From Spinacia oleracea (lineage: Eukaryota; Streptophyta; Magnoliopsida; Caryophyllales; Amaranthaceae), in the NCBI RefSeq assembly GCF_020520425.1, contig NC_079487.1, positions 84,263,141-84,327,140 on the forward strand: a DNA stretch of 64,000 nucleotides, read 5' to 3'. Positions 1 to 9,864 of this stretch are shown one piece after another (positions within the stretch are counted from its first letter, which is position 1; each line of letters begins with the position of its first letter). A program made the translations under genes and the position numbers. The notes under the pieces are model-generated. The model was given only the letters and a program-made list of their open reading frames with translations, ran no database searches and was not told where the DNA came from.

Positions 1-715
1 TTGACACTTTCAAAACTAAAGTCTCCGTTGCCCAAAACGTTCCTTCCTAGTTTTTCCTGTTCTTTTGAATCATGTGGGGGATTGTTGGAAGTATAGGTAG
101 TGATGCTTCAAAAGAATGAAAATTGTGCTTGTCCCACATTGACAAAAAATAAGAGTTTTACCCACTTTATATATTCTCACTCCACTAATAGGTTTGTTAG
201 AAGACTTGAGAGGAGGCTCTAGGCCACCGCACACGCGCGCGCGCGCGCGGGTCGGGCCGGGCTCGGGCTCGGGCGAGTGGCGCGGCGCGTTCGCGGGTGT
301 GGGTGTGGGTGGGGCCCTTTTTGCCGCCAATCAATCCCGTGTAACGGCTAGTTGTTGTATTTTGGTAACCGAATAATTTCCATAACGGTTACAGATTTTA
401 TTCCGGAAATTGAGTCATTGATTGATTCTAATTGATTACCGAATTTATTTCCTTCCCGAAATAATTCTTCAGCCTTCCGTTATTTATTTTGGCTTCCTCC
501 TTCACAAAGAAAACACAGAAAAATTTGCTCTCCGAAAATTTTCCTCTCAAACACATACTCTCTGATTCATTTAGGCAACGCTCAATTTCGTTTTCAATCT
601 ATCTTTTTGTACTACACCAACGAGATAGATGTCGTGTAACCCTGGAGGTTGATTGTCAAGAGGCCGTGTGTACGTAACGGGGCAAATTCAACTTTAGGGC
701 AGTGTTCATACACGC
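1..715 (+). mobile_element. Ty1/copia 3' end: internal tail, polypurine tract and 3' LTR
   Basis: A purine-rich tract (ATGTGGGGGATTG, about 72-84) is followed at 83 by TGTTGGAAGT, the usual layout of a copia polypurine tract running into a 3' LTR. The LTR-like sequence then shows a leader-like stretch with a CG-repeat (about 231-250) and a GC-rich block to about 320. The right border is not sharp; I place it near 715 and saw no target duplication. Any ORF across the GC-rich block is a by-product of base composition. The rest of the element lies left of the window. Confidence 0.55.
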
Positions 716-897
716 CACGACTTGGTTAAAGATAAGTTTATTCGTTCATTACTAGTCATTCCATATACAAAACATATTACTATAAACAATGAAAATATGG
801 ATTGTAAAAATCACTTTTGCAGTACAATAAAATATGAAAATGATCAAGATTGAGCACTTCACTAATCCAATCATCATTAGTACGAGTTGATTATTAC

Positions 898-1329
898 CTC
901 AGCATGAGGCTCACCTGCCTTGGGATGAAACCCTTGACCAACAATCTTACCATCTTTAACAATAACACAGCCAACCATAGGATTAGGACTAGTACACCCA
1001 ATTGCCTGCTTAGCTAGCTCCACAGACTTTCTCATGTAAAATGCATCATCTTTACTTATACTCTCACACCTCACTTTCACAACATCACCCCCAATTCGGA
1101 AACTAAAACTTGCCCCGGATAACCTTTTTCCCATACTCCAATACCCATGATTGAATCTTGAATCAAATACGGGTTTTCTCAAATAAAACATGTTTTTATG
1201 TGGGTTTGGCACCAATTGGGACAAACTAAAAGACCCAGAAACAGATTTATATGTTGATTTCGTCAGGTGAGGTGAGACAATTGATGGATTGAAGATGGAA
1301 TTTGGGTTTGAAAGAGTGAGAAAATTCAT
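898..1329 (-). CDS. PYRD: Riboflavin biosynthesis deaminase (PYRD type), first coding exon only
   Basis: This is the first coding exon (144 codons) of diaminohydroxyphosphoribosylaminopyrimidine deaminase, the second step of riboflavin synthesis, which acts in the plastid. The first ~85 residues are rich in Ser, Asn, Phe and basic residues with few acidic ones, as in a chloroplast transit peptide. The deaminase domain begins near residue 94 (DAFYMRKSVELAKQAIG), followed by TSPNPMVGCVIVKDGKIVG and the zinc-ligand/catalytic HAE at residues 142-144. The intact HAE favours the deaminase PYRD over the plant reductase PYRR, whose deaminase site is degenerate. The exon ends at GAG|GTAATA, a consensus donor in phase 0. 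The reading frame would continue only five codons into the intron. The PCxxC zinc motif and later exons should lie left of position 1, beyond the copia LTR, or have been lost. Start: the first ATG of the open frame. Confidence 0.85.
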
Positions 1330-1680
1330 GTTTTTTTTTGGTAATTAGCAATTTGGGTTGATTGACAACTATGTAAATGCAAATTGGCTAAAAGCAATCA
1401 GAGTTATCAGCCATTAAATGAAAGTATAACTCAGTTTGAGCAAAATTACAGAGAGAAGTAAATAAATACGATAATAAAGAGAAGTGAGGTGGGCAATTTT
1501 ACAAGAAATACCTGCAACAGCAAGAACCATGCTGCGGCCTGCGGGAGTGCGGCGAAACAGTAGTTGAAGATTGGAATTTGGAAGGCATTGAGAATTTCAG
1601 TTCAAAGAGGGCTCCAAATCGACGTCGTATTACTCCAAATTAATAAAACGCGCGTAATTTGTAAAACAAACACAAAGAAT
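1330..1680 (-). promoter_or_regulatory. Upstream region of the PYRD-type exon
   Basis: This 350-bp stretch separates the PYRD start codon from the tRNA gene. On the minus strand a short ATG segment (about 1532 down to 1512) ends in GCAG|GTATTT, a good splice donor. This could be a 5' leader exon or the first exon of an alternative transcript. No TATA box was assigned with confidence. Confidence 0.3.
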
Positions 1681-1709
1681 GTGTATCCGTAGTTCGTATT
1701 TCATAAACA

Positions 1710-1781
1710 GCCTTCTTAGCTCAGTGGTAGAGCGCGTGGCTTTTAACCACGTGGTCGTGGGTTCGATCCCCACAGACGGCG
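1710..1781 (+). tRNA. tRNA-Lys (anticodon TTT)
   Basis: A full cloverleaf can be drawn. The D stem is GCTC/GAGC, the anticodon stem CGTGG/CCACG (1735-1739 / 1747-1751), the loop C-T-TTT-A-A with anticodon at 1742-1744, and the T stem GTGGG/CCCAC around TTCGATC. The acceptor stem is GCCTTCT (1710-1716) with AGACGGC (1774-1780) and discriminator G at 1781. The fourth acceptor pair is a T-C mismatch; the other six pairs are canonical. A T-rich run follows directly (GTTTTTA, 1781-1787), suitable for RNA polymerase III termination. No CCA is encoded, as expected for a nuclear gene. The mismatch raises some doubt about function. The gene is divergent from PYRD. Confidence 0.9.
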
Positions 1782-1787
1782 TTTTTA

Positions 1788-2773
1788 TAAATTTTCAATT
1801 TTCTTTTTAAACTTTTGATCCATAGTAAATAATAAAGTTGATATTTTCTCTCTCTTAGTCTTTAACCTTTGAAAAGTGAGAAAGATTTTTCACTCTAGCT
1901 TATAAACACTGCTCTCAAGTTACCAATTATGTATCCAATATGTTTAGGCCGCATCAAGTAAAGATAACGCACCTTAGCTGAGAAAAATGCCAAAAGAAAA
2001 ATATCTTTTCAATGAAATCTTATGTGAGTGAAGCTGAAGTAATTCCGATTGCGTGGTAAATATAATTACATGGTCACATAAAGAAAAAGGTACAAAAGCA
2101 GTAGCTATTTTCTTGAAGATCGAGTTGCGGCGTTTTGAGGTGTTTATAGGGGTATTTTTTGTTTTAGTGTTGTATCGGAGCTTCAGATTGAGTGTTGTAT
2201 CAGAGATTCGGATGACAAACTTTCTCCCACAATAACATAATTTGTTTGGGACTCTTACATATGTGGACTCATTGGGTGTGGGTGATGATTTGAAAGAAAA
2301 CCCATGACAAAAATTATATGAAATTGAAAAGGAAAAAAAAAGGAAAACTACAATAAACAGTCAGAAAAAGGGTTTTTATAAGCAAACAATAAGCAACGCC
2401 TACTTTTCAAACACGAAAAATAGTCGTTGAGCATCAAAATGGGTAATTTTAAGTTATGGGTATTTGGTGAATTAAGTTTCAGAATAAGGGTATTTGGTGA
2501 TATAAGTATTCAAATAGGGGTATTTGGTGAATTTGAAAATTAAGTTAACGGAGGACTAACGACGTGTTATTAGTAAAGGTATTTTGGGTATTAAGTCATT
2601 TGTGAAGGACATTTGGTGAATTTCTGAAAGTCGAGGGACATTTGGTGAATTACGCCAAAATTCGGGGGTATTTCATGAAATATCCGTTTATTTTAAAGAA
2701 TTAAATTTTTTTTGTCCCCAACAGGCCAATTCATCTCTTTCTCCTCTTATGCCCTATTTATTTAGTTCACCTT
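1788..2773. repeat. Gene-free stretch with a dispersed GGTATTTGGTGAATT motif
   Basis: No gene is seen. Between about 2458 and 2660 the motif GGTATTTGGTGAA or a close variant (GACATTTGGTGAATT) recurs about five times at irregular spacing, interspersed with AAG-rich sequence. This looks like a decayed repeat. No inverted termini were found. Confidence 0.4.
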
Positions 2774-4186
2774 TGTAACACCCTAATAAATCCTTGCTTT
2801 TTATAAAACATTTTCCAACTTAAAACACAGGAATTACCAAGATATTACCGCCACCGTGATAACGGCTAAGGCTATTTACCAGAATTACGCAGCGGAATTA
2901 ACTAACTTTCAAAACACATTAAATAAATAGTTAATGGTAATTAAAACAAGTTGGAACCGTTGAGGCCCAAATCCAAATTATTAAATCATTTAAAAATCCA
3001 TTAACTGTAGATAGTATTAGTCATGACTATAAATAAAATATAGAGTTTATAATTACGGAAGAATAAAACTCTCCACTCGAATCCCATGATAACTTCTCCC
3101 GCAAGTTATCTCTACAACCTGCTTTATTAAAATTCTACTCCCCAACAACGCAAATGCAATTGATGGATCATCATAGGGTCATTAAGGCAAAGGTCATGAC
3201 CAGAAGACATGAAGCACGAAGTCAGCGAAAGATGAGTACGAACAAGCTAGAATAATATTCTATCCTAACATGCTTCACTCGACAAATTAGATAATCCACA
3301 TGCAAAAGCCATATAATAAACATATAAACGCGGAGACAAGACTCGACACTTGACACGACTCTTGACTCACAGATTAAATAAAAAGTAGCTTCGAATGGGT
3401 AAAGTAAAGTATCCTCAAAAGGAAAGAAAGGGTGATGGGAGCCAACCATACACCAAAATAAGTCGGACTACTACCGACAGTTGGGCCATACCGACAGGAA
3501 TTCCAATGCACAACGGCATAAAAGAGAATGAAACAACGTCTTGTATCATTCTAGGAGTACAAGTTTTCCGGCAAGACTCCCCCCATTTTTCATACTCAAG
3601 GTATATACGTTCCAAGAGTTTTGAAGCTCTTTTGGGTTACACTTTACGTTAATTAGTATATTATGTTCAAGGCGACTCAAGACTCTATTCAAGACACAAC
3701 ATACAAACAATTAAACAATTCAACAATGACTCTTCTTATTTTACTTCTTTAGGACTTGTGATCAAACATAGACTCAAGTGAAATTACTCCCATTGTTCCT
3801 TCTCAAAAACACTGTTTGAGATAACCCGAGATTGCCTATTAACAAGCGGGGTGTGCCCTTAGCACGAATAGTCCTTAATTCAATTCACATACACTCCCTA
3901 ACATATTCTACCCCTTGGTAGAATATATATTGCTCACTGGCAATATTCGGCCGGCTCAATAATTATGCTAGACATCCTGTACTATAGCATAATAATAACA
4001 ACTTGCATGCGCACTACTCATACATGCAAACCAACTTGAACAACATGCTTGACATAATTCAACAATTATAAAAGTCCATAACATGATAGTTCAATAGAAT
4101 CTACAAAGCATAATTCAATTAATAACATGCCCGTTCACATAGATTCAATAATAATAATAACATGCTCGTTCTCAATATCAAACATG
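2774..4186 (-). mobile_element. LTR-like fragment, minus orientation, Tekay-like terminus
   Basis: Position 2774 begins TGTAACACCCTAATAAATCC. Reversed, this is an LTR end of the form ...AGGGTGTTACA, matching the ends of the two solo LTRs at 22327-25022 and 44797-49430. About 110 bp in, TTCCGCTGCGTAATTC (reverse strand) resembles TTCCGCTGCTTAATTT at 24981-24996. No matching far end or target duplication was seen. The fragment appears to be cut at 4186 by a CACTA-type end. The short ORFs here carry no recognisable domain. Confidence 0.45.
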
Positions 4187-4560
4187 CACTAGAGGAAAAA
4201 ACCTCAAGTGCGGGCTCATTTTAAGGGGTTTAGTGCGGGCTTTTACATGTGCAGCACATGGACTGCCCGCACTTGATGTTTCTCAAGTGCTGCCAAAATA
4301 TTGGCAGCACTTGATGTTTCAAGTGCTGCCAATTTGAAAAATGAGCCCGCACTTGACTAATTTATTGCTGCCAATTTTGGAATATGAGCCCGCATTTGAC
4401 AAATTTGGTGCTGCCAATTTTGAAAATGAGCCCGCACTTGACAAATTTGGTGCATCCAATTTTGGAATTAAACCCGCACTTGACTTAGAAATGGGCAGCA
4501 CAAGTATTAAAATGAGCCGCACATGGCATATAAATGAGCCGCACGTACTTGATCTAGATT
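4187..4560. mobile_element. CACTA-type transposon left end with subterminal repeats
   Basis: The sequence opens with CACTAGAGGAAAAAACC at 4187 and is followed by both orientations of a subterminal motif: CAAGTGCGGGCTCATTTT (from 4204) and AAAATGAGCCCGCACTTG (several copies, 4338-4490). The second form alternates with TGCTGCCAATTTTG in a ~42-bp tandem pattern (about 4320-4480). CACTA termini with inverted and direct subterminal repeats are the signature of En/Spm elements. No reverse-complementary right end (CCTCTAGTG) was found, so this is either an end fragment or an element whose other end has diverged. ORFs over the tandem repeats have no support. Confidence 0.55.
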
Positions 4561-5125
4561 TGTTATATAACCAATTCTCGGCTACATATATTATACAATT
4601 GGACCACGCCACTAATGAACCTCCATACATCACATTAAAAAGTATCCAATTATATATATAATTAAATTGAATAGTATATAATTGTAAATATAAAAGTCGA
4701 TTACATTACAATTATACCAAAAATAAGCTTCAATATCAACTAACATTGGCAAGCCATATCATTCTCAACAATGCCGATGCAAAAAACGTCAGCTAAATAG
4801 ATACAAGTAGTTGATTTCCGACCAATTAAAAAGAAAATCAACAAAAGTCCTTACTTCCACCTATAGTTCACATTGTCAAGAAAATAACTTAAAAGTTCCA
4901 TAAACCAGAAGACTCTGATCATTCTCTACCTGCACTCTCCCACAATAACCATGATAATACAGCATACTATACTTCAAAACTCCGAGTCCTAGCTCTACTC
5001 ATGATCTCATAACGGCCGCATAAAAGTTCAATTGAGCCTCGGAGCAGCTGCATCAGCAAGAAAAATTCGAGAGGGATGTTCAGTTAGAAATAATGTCTAC
5101 TCCGTAGTACGTAGTACAAGTTTAT
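4561..5125. other. No gene recognised
   Basis: AT-rich sequence. It may be the 3' flank of the hAT-derived coding fragment that lies to its right on the minus strand. Nothing else is supported. Confidence 0.4.
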
Positions 5126-5452
5126 TCAGCATATGTACCTTATATTACTTCTTACATAACCAAATTTCCAGCTCCCAGTGCACTTCAAGGCATTCATCAG
5201 TTCAGGTTTCAAAGACAACAATCTCCAATTAGCTTCCCTTCGCTCAGTGTAGTATGCATCACAGTGAGTCACAACAGACAAAGGAATGGCCAGGAAGTTG
5301 CGAGCCATCCAAGAAAGCTGAGGATACTTGAACCCGTTTTCTTCCCACCAGTGCAACACACTGAAGTTCTACATCTGTGGTAAGACCGGCTCTTCAAGAT
5401 ACAAATCCAAATCTGACCATTGAGATTCATCATTCTTATATTGCACTGACCG
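5126..5452 (-). pseudogene. hAT transposase C-terminal dimerisation domain, broken
   Basis: The minus strand encodes the C-terminus of a hAT-family (RICESLEEPER/DAYSLEEPER-like) transposase or a gene derived from one. The visible order is a SDLDLYLEEPVLP segment (about 5375-5430), then LHWWEENGFKYPQLSWMAR and NFLAIPLSV. The last two match the hAT dimerisation signature (LxWWxxN...YPxLSxMARDxLAIP). The two parts are in the same frame but separated by an in-frame TAG at 5369-5371. A second in-frame stop lies just upstream of the first segment. The usual cysteine/serine stretch after LAIP is replaced by THCDAYYTERRE. No BED zinc finger or catalytic core was found nearby, so this is a fragment. 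The stop could be a C-to-T change of a glutamine codon, but that is inferred. Confidence 0.7.
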
Positions 5453-7112
5453 GAAATACTACATTCAGGCACTGACTGGAAATACATTTCACTATCGTGA
5501 AGGATTCCTGCAATAATACCTGTACAGAATCAGAGGAGGGAAAGGTTTACAATACAAGCTCAGGAAAAAACACAGCTGACTGCAAGAAAGAGGAACTGGG
5601 AATGGATTTAGAGAGACATACACGTAAATCTTAATGCCATATATCGAGGAATATTTTCGCAAAAGACGCTCAATAGAATACCAAATTGCTCGATCTGATC
5701 GACTGATCCATCTTGATACCCGACACGTGGCATTTGGATTGAGGCTGCTCAAGTAGTTTACAGAAGTATTCGTAGTTAGTCACAGATTATAACAGAAAAT
5801 AATCAGGACTTCAAGTGGACTCAGAACCTCAGGCTAGCAGACATACTAAACTTAACTAAGTGCATAAATGAGGCTTTGCCGACGCTCATCAACGGAATAA
5901 ATATAATTCAAAAAAGAAATTTCCTGACAGGAGAACGATTAATCACAAATGACAAACACTATGAATCAGAACGATGGAAGGGGAAAGTTATAGATATGAT
6001 CAGAAGATTATAACAAATAAACTAGTTGCTTACTGGCTACAAGTGAGCTCTAGGACTCCAGATAACGAATACTAAAAGGTTTCATCTCATCCAAAGATAA
6101 TTAACACAACATTCAGCTGGTTTTGAGTAACTGAAGTAACAAAGTCACGGTGCCATTCAACTAGTGGTGGTGAGTCAGTGATATTAGCACGACAGTAAAG
6201 TAGGATAGATTACAATGTTGATTTCATTGCGACAAAGATCTAGAGTGTTGACAGTAAACGTGATAGCCAATGCACTAAGACGAGGGTGCAGATCTTTTAA
6301 TCTCAAGATCATATCATAGCCATCATAAAATGGTCATATATTACTAATAATATGATTAATAACATCAACAATGAATGTGGTTTCTAATTCCGAAAAATGC
6401 TACTATACTGCTGATCCGGCAATCCCGAATAGCTCTCACAGGTTGAAATATATTACCAGAGTTTTGAGCAGCAGCAATGCTTTGGATAAGCAAAGGTCCA
6501 AATCACTTATTGAGATACTGCTATGCGGAACTTTAGGTCTGGGATTGTATGACTGAACCACAACCAAGGCATCCCACTATCTTTGATCTGCTCACTCTCG
6601 ACATCTGCATGCCAATTAGAAATTATATCCCTAATTATCATTTCTGGTGAGATTAGACTAGAAATGTATAGTTAGAGATAGATTTGGGGCTAATAGTAAC
6701 CATTCAACTGAACTTTAAAGAAGCCTAACAACCTGCTATTGACATATTGCGTCACCAATTTACCAAGGAAAACATAATTTACACTTATATTACCCCCCCC
6801 CCCCCCTTTGAAAATAAAACTACAATTCCAACGCAACCCAAACTTCCTTGACCAAGAAGAACCATTTTGCATCACAACTAAGCAGAATATGATTGATATG
6901 TTGCAACAGGACTAGCCAACAAACAATCTGTCAGGTTCACTGATGAACTATAGTCTCACATAACATTATTGTCATAGGCAACTTTCTGATCAACTCTCAA
7001 GATATAAACTACTTGTGCATATAATAAATCACAAAAGTACCCACTGTAGCACTGTGTAATATTATTGCTTGAACAGACCATCAGTTATCCCCTGATGAGT
7101 ATTGAGCCTTAC
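5453..7112. other. No gene recognised; C homopolymer
   Basis: No convincing coding or TE structure. A run of 14 C residues at about 6792-6805 is the only notable feature. Short ORFs on both strands lack composition or motifs typical of proteins. Confidence 0.4.
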
Positions 7113-7219
7113 AGAAAAGTAGGCTGGCAGCTCACCGAGACCTTCAGAAATTTGTTCCAATGTCACTTGTTGTGCAATCCCTTTCTTCATACTAGATGAG
7201 AACATGTTAAAGGGTTCTC
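7113..7219 (-). CDS. Unidentified coding exon with canonical splice borders
   Basis: On the minus strand, TTTGACAG|GA at 7219-7220 gives an acceptor and TTTTCT|GTAAGG at 7113 gives a strong donor. The 107-nt exon between them is open in one frame (35 codons, entry phase 1). It begins EPFNMFSSSMKKGIAQQ and ends SEGLGELPAYFS, with codon choice that looks protein-like. I do not recognise the protein. It lies about 220 bp downstream of the PPR-like stretch on the same strand. Whether they belong to one gene cannot be told. Confidence 0.4.
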
Positions 7220-7440
7220 CTGTCAAATTGTGAAGAAATAGTCAATTACAATATATATTTGCTAACCAGAAACTAGTTAATCCACTCCTAATTGTTAAAA
7301 CCAACATGGATAGAAGAAATCACATTATTTAGAAAGTTTGCCGCATTGAAGGTCTATCATCAATGATGATGAGTAGTGACAGTTGTCAAAGCTCTATGGT
7401 GAGGGAGCCACATCATTATTTTCACTAACAGAAATTCCGT

Positions 7441-7563
7441 TCCAGCAACTAATATGTTGTAGGTCACAACATCAGCATCTAAACCTTTGCTGGAAGCCAA
7501 CAACCTTAATTTATCAGCATCAACAGGTCTTCCCACACGAGTATCAAATAGACCCCTAAATTC
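7441..7563 (-). pseudogene. PPR-like protein fragment
   Basis: About 41 codons on the minus strand encode a helix-turn-helix segment ending in DADVVTYNILVAG. This matches the start of a pentatricopeptide repeat (VxTYNxLIxG), preceded by VDADKLRLLASSKG, the tail of another repeat. PPR proteins bind organellar RNA and are long repeat arrays, usually with few introns. Only about one repeat and a half are visible, and the frame then leaves the pattern. This is best read as a degenerate remnant or an isolated exon piece. Confidence 0.45.
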
Positions 7564-7609
7564 GACGTGAAAGGAACACACACAACACATAATTATATTC
7601 TGAGTATTG

Positions 7610-8407
7610 ACTCCAACCCTTAGCCTAAGCCTCTCGCTGCAAAACTGTTCACGCGTTCTGTCGCAATCGATCCATAAATCAAACAGAACGTATCCTGTCC
7701 CATAATTTGAGATTCGTTAAATAAAAAGGAGAAATATCAAAGTCAAAGTGGTTAGTTTTCTGAGAACCATGACGCACCTCTCAAGGGTGTGTCGTAATGT
7801 GTCCCTTTTCGATGATTTAACTGCTTTCCTCGCCCTTTTTATGAACTGTTAAACTAACTAAATCTGATTGTTCTATCACGCCTAACAAATATGATATTTT
7901 TGGGAAATCGGATTATCATGCTAGGTCCCTTAATGCTATTTAAATCAGATAATCACGATCGAATTAGTATTATATGTTGCATATTGCTAAAATCAACTCA
8001 GATTAGTTTAATAGTTAACGCATGTCCCTTCAATTATTTATGCTGAGCTAGTAAGGATATCCTGCCTCTGGAGTTATCGACGAGCGAAGTAATCCTCTCG
8101 GTAGTTACAATCCCCCGAACCCTCAATCTCTACCTTGCGGGTGTATGTTGAGAGATCCCCACACCAGAGATCACAAGGGAATCTACGGCCGTCGTGGTCA
8201 AACATAATTGCACTCCCTTTATGTCACGATAACCGGGTTTTGTCAGTTTTTCTCATTGTCGTTAAAAACTGAATGGCGACTCCTATATTACTAGTCAATT
8301 GGGTGTATACTCACAGGAAATCCAATTACACTTGATTGAATAAAAAGAATCGTCACACCCACGAGGGACGAGGTCACGCATTAGCCTCGTGCTTTTTCGA
8401 CCCCCTC
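7610..8407. repeat. Decayed LTR-retrotransposon segment, family A copy 1
   Basis: The stretch from about 7870 (CACGCCTAACAAATATGATATT) to TTTTTCGACCCCCTC at 8393-8407 runs parallel to 21170-21750 in the same order: an AACGCCTAA-type start, TATGATATT..GCTAGGT, a CCCGAA..CTC..GTATGTTG block, GATCACAAGGGAA, and TTTTCGACCCCCTC. GAATGGCGACTCC near 8271 resembles the primer-binding region of Tat/Ogre-type gypsy elements. I read both copies as remnants of the same LTR family. The identification is tentative. Confidence 0.45.
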
Positions 8408-9003
8408 ACACAGTCAGACCCAGGAGAGGCACATTGGACTGCTGCCAAGAACATTCTGAAGTACCTGAAAAGGCACAAAGATGACTTCCTGGTCTATGGT
8501 GGAGATGATGAATTAATTGTTAAAGGCTATACGGACGCAAGCTTCCAAACCGACAAGGATGATTTCAGATCACAGTCTGGGTTTGTCTTCTGCCTCAACG
8601 GAGGTGCAGTAAGCTGGAAAAGTGCTAAGCAAAGCACCATTGCGGATTCTACAACTGAAGCGGAGTACATTGCTGCACATGAAGCAGCAAAGGAAGCTAT
8701 ATGGCTAAGGAAGTTCATAGGTAAACTTGGTGTAGTCCCCTCCATTAAGGACCAATAGCCCTATATTGTGATAATAACGGAGCTATTGCACAGGCAAAGG
8801 AGCTTAGACACCACCAAAGAGTCAAGCATGTACTTCGTAGATTTCACCTTCTACGAGAGTTCGTTGAAAGAAAAGAAGTCGAGATAAGCAAAATTGGAAC
8901 TGATGACAACATCTCAGATCCATTGACTAAACCTCTGCCACAGGCGAAGCACAACTTGCACACTACAGCTATGGGAATCAAGCATATTGGAGAATGGCTT
9001 TAA
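8408..9003 (+). pseudogene. Ty1/copia pol C-terminus (RT end and RNase H), frameshifted
   Basis: The frame from about 8421 encodes the end of copia reverse transcriptase and the RNase H domain (GYTDASFQTD, SGFVFCLNGGAVSWKSAKQ, DSTTEAEYIAA). It parallels 50987-51579 in the larger copia element closely. At 8748-8757 one A is missing from the run that reads ATTAAAGGACC in the other copy. The frame therefore stops at 8758 and the remaining ~80 codons (the CDNNGAIAQAKE to IKHIGEW end) continue in another frame to 9003. The 5' part of the element is absent: similarity begins abruptly at about 8408, directly after a different repeat. Confidence 0.85.
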
Positions 9004-9864
9004 TGTCCTCGTTTAATGTTTTAAAGTTTTAGAGTTTAATTCTTTGTAAAACAGTAATGGTTAATCATTCACATAAATGAATAGAATTCATTTTTCCATT
9101 TAATTTGTGGTTTATTAAATGATGAGTCCCTTCAATTTGACGATATATTCAAGATAGACTGTCAGGACCAGTCCTGTGACTAAGAAATGTCTATCAAGTG
9201 AACTTGAATGTCAAAGTTGAAAAAGGTCCCTGGTCGGAGTTTTCTATAAAATTGGACGCATAGAAAACGTTAGACGACTGGAATGCAAGATGACTAGTAG
9301 TTATGTTTCTTGAACTATGTGGACATGGCAATGTAGTAATCATTTGCATAGATACTTATTTTGGGAAGACTAGTATCAGACAGGCCTATGAAACTTTACT
9401 GTAAGAGATGAAAATCTGTCATAAGTAAATTTCATTAAAATTATTAGACACTAAATCCTCAATACCTGAGTGATTTGAGATTACTTGTTTGAGAACTGGT
9501 TACTTTGACGTTGACCAACCGTCGCACCGTAAAAGGAGGCTATAAAGGCAACGCTCAAGTAATCACCTATCAAACAAAGTCTAATCTCAAGATCGCAAGA
9601 TTGGGATTGTCCTCCCATAAATCGGGATGAGATGCTAAAAGTTGTACAAGGCCGCTCGGAGAGCTAGAAACTGTGAAATGCATGGCCGTGCTCAGATGAA
9701 TCATAGGCTATGATTATCTGTTTATTTGATCAGTTGAACTCTGAAACCGAGAAACACCTCTGGACATAATAAGGATGACAACTCTTACCTTATGTTCAAG
9801 AGAAAGCATCGAGCGACAAAGGAGTTAGGAAATGCACACTTGTCCCTAAGGACAAGTGGGAGAC
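9004..9864 (+). other. Copia 3' untranslated region and polypurine tract
   Basis: Non-coding 3' region of the truncated copia element. It is collinear with 51580-52421 of the other copy, including the GCACCGTAAAAGGA and GCATGGCCGTGCTCAGA blocks. It ends in ACAAGTGGGAGAC, the polypurine tract abutting the LTR. Confidence 0.7.

Noticed and set aside
4319-4661. Sense and antisense 100-codon ORFs with repeating DKFGAANF/LSNAGS units
   Set aside because: Translation of the CACTA subterminal tandem repeats; periodicity comes from DNA, not from a protein domain.
6110-6180. CTAGTGG near 6163 as the right end of the CACTA end at 4187
   Set aside because: No similarity to the GAGGAAAAAACC terminus and no matching ATG flank.
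8336-8420. Start of the copia fragment ORF at 8336
   Set aside because: The first ~28 codons come from the neighbouring decayed repeat; copia similarity begins only near 8408.
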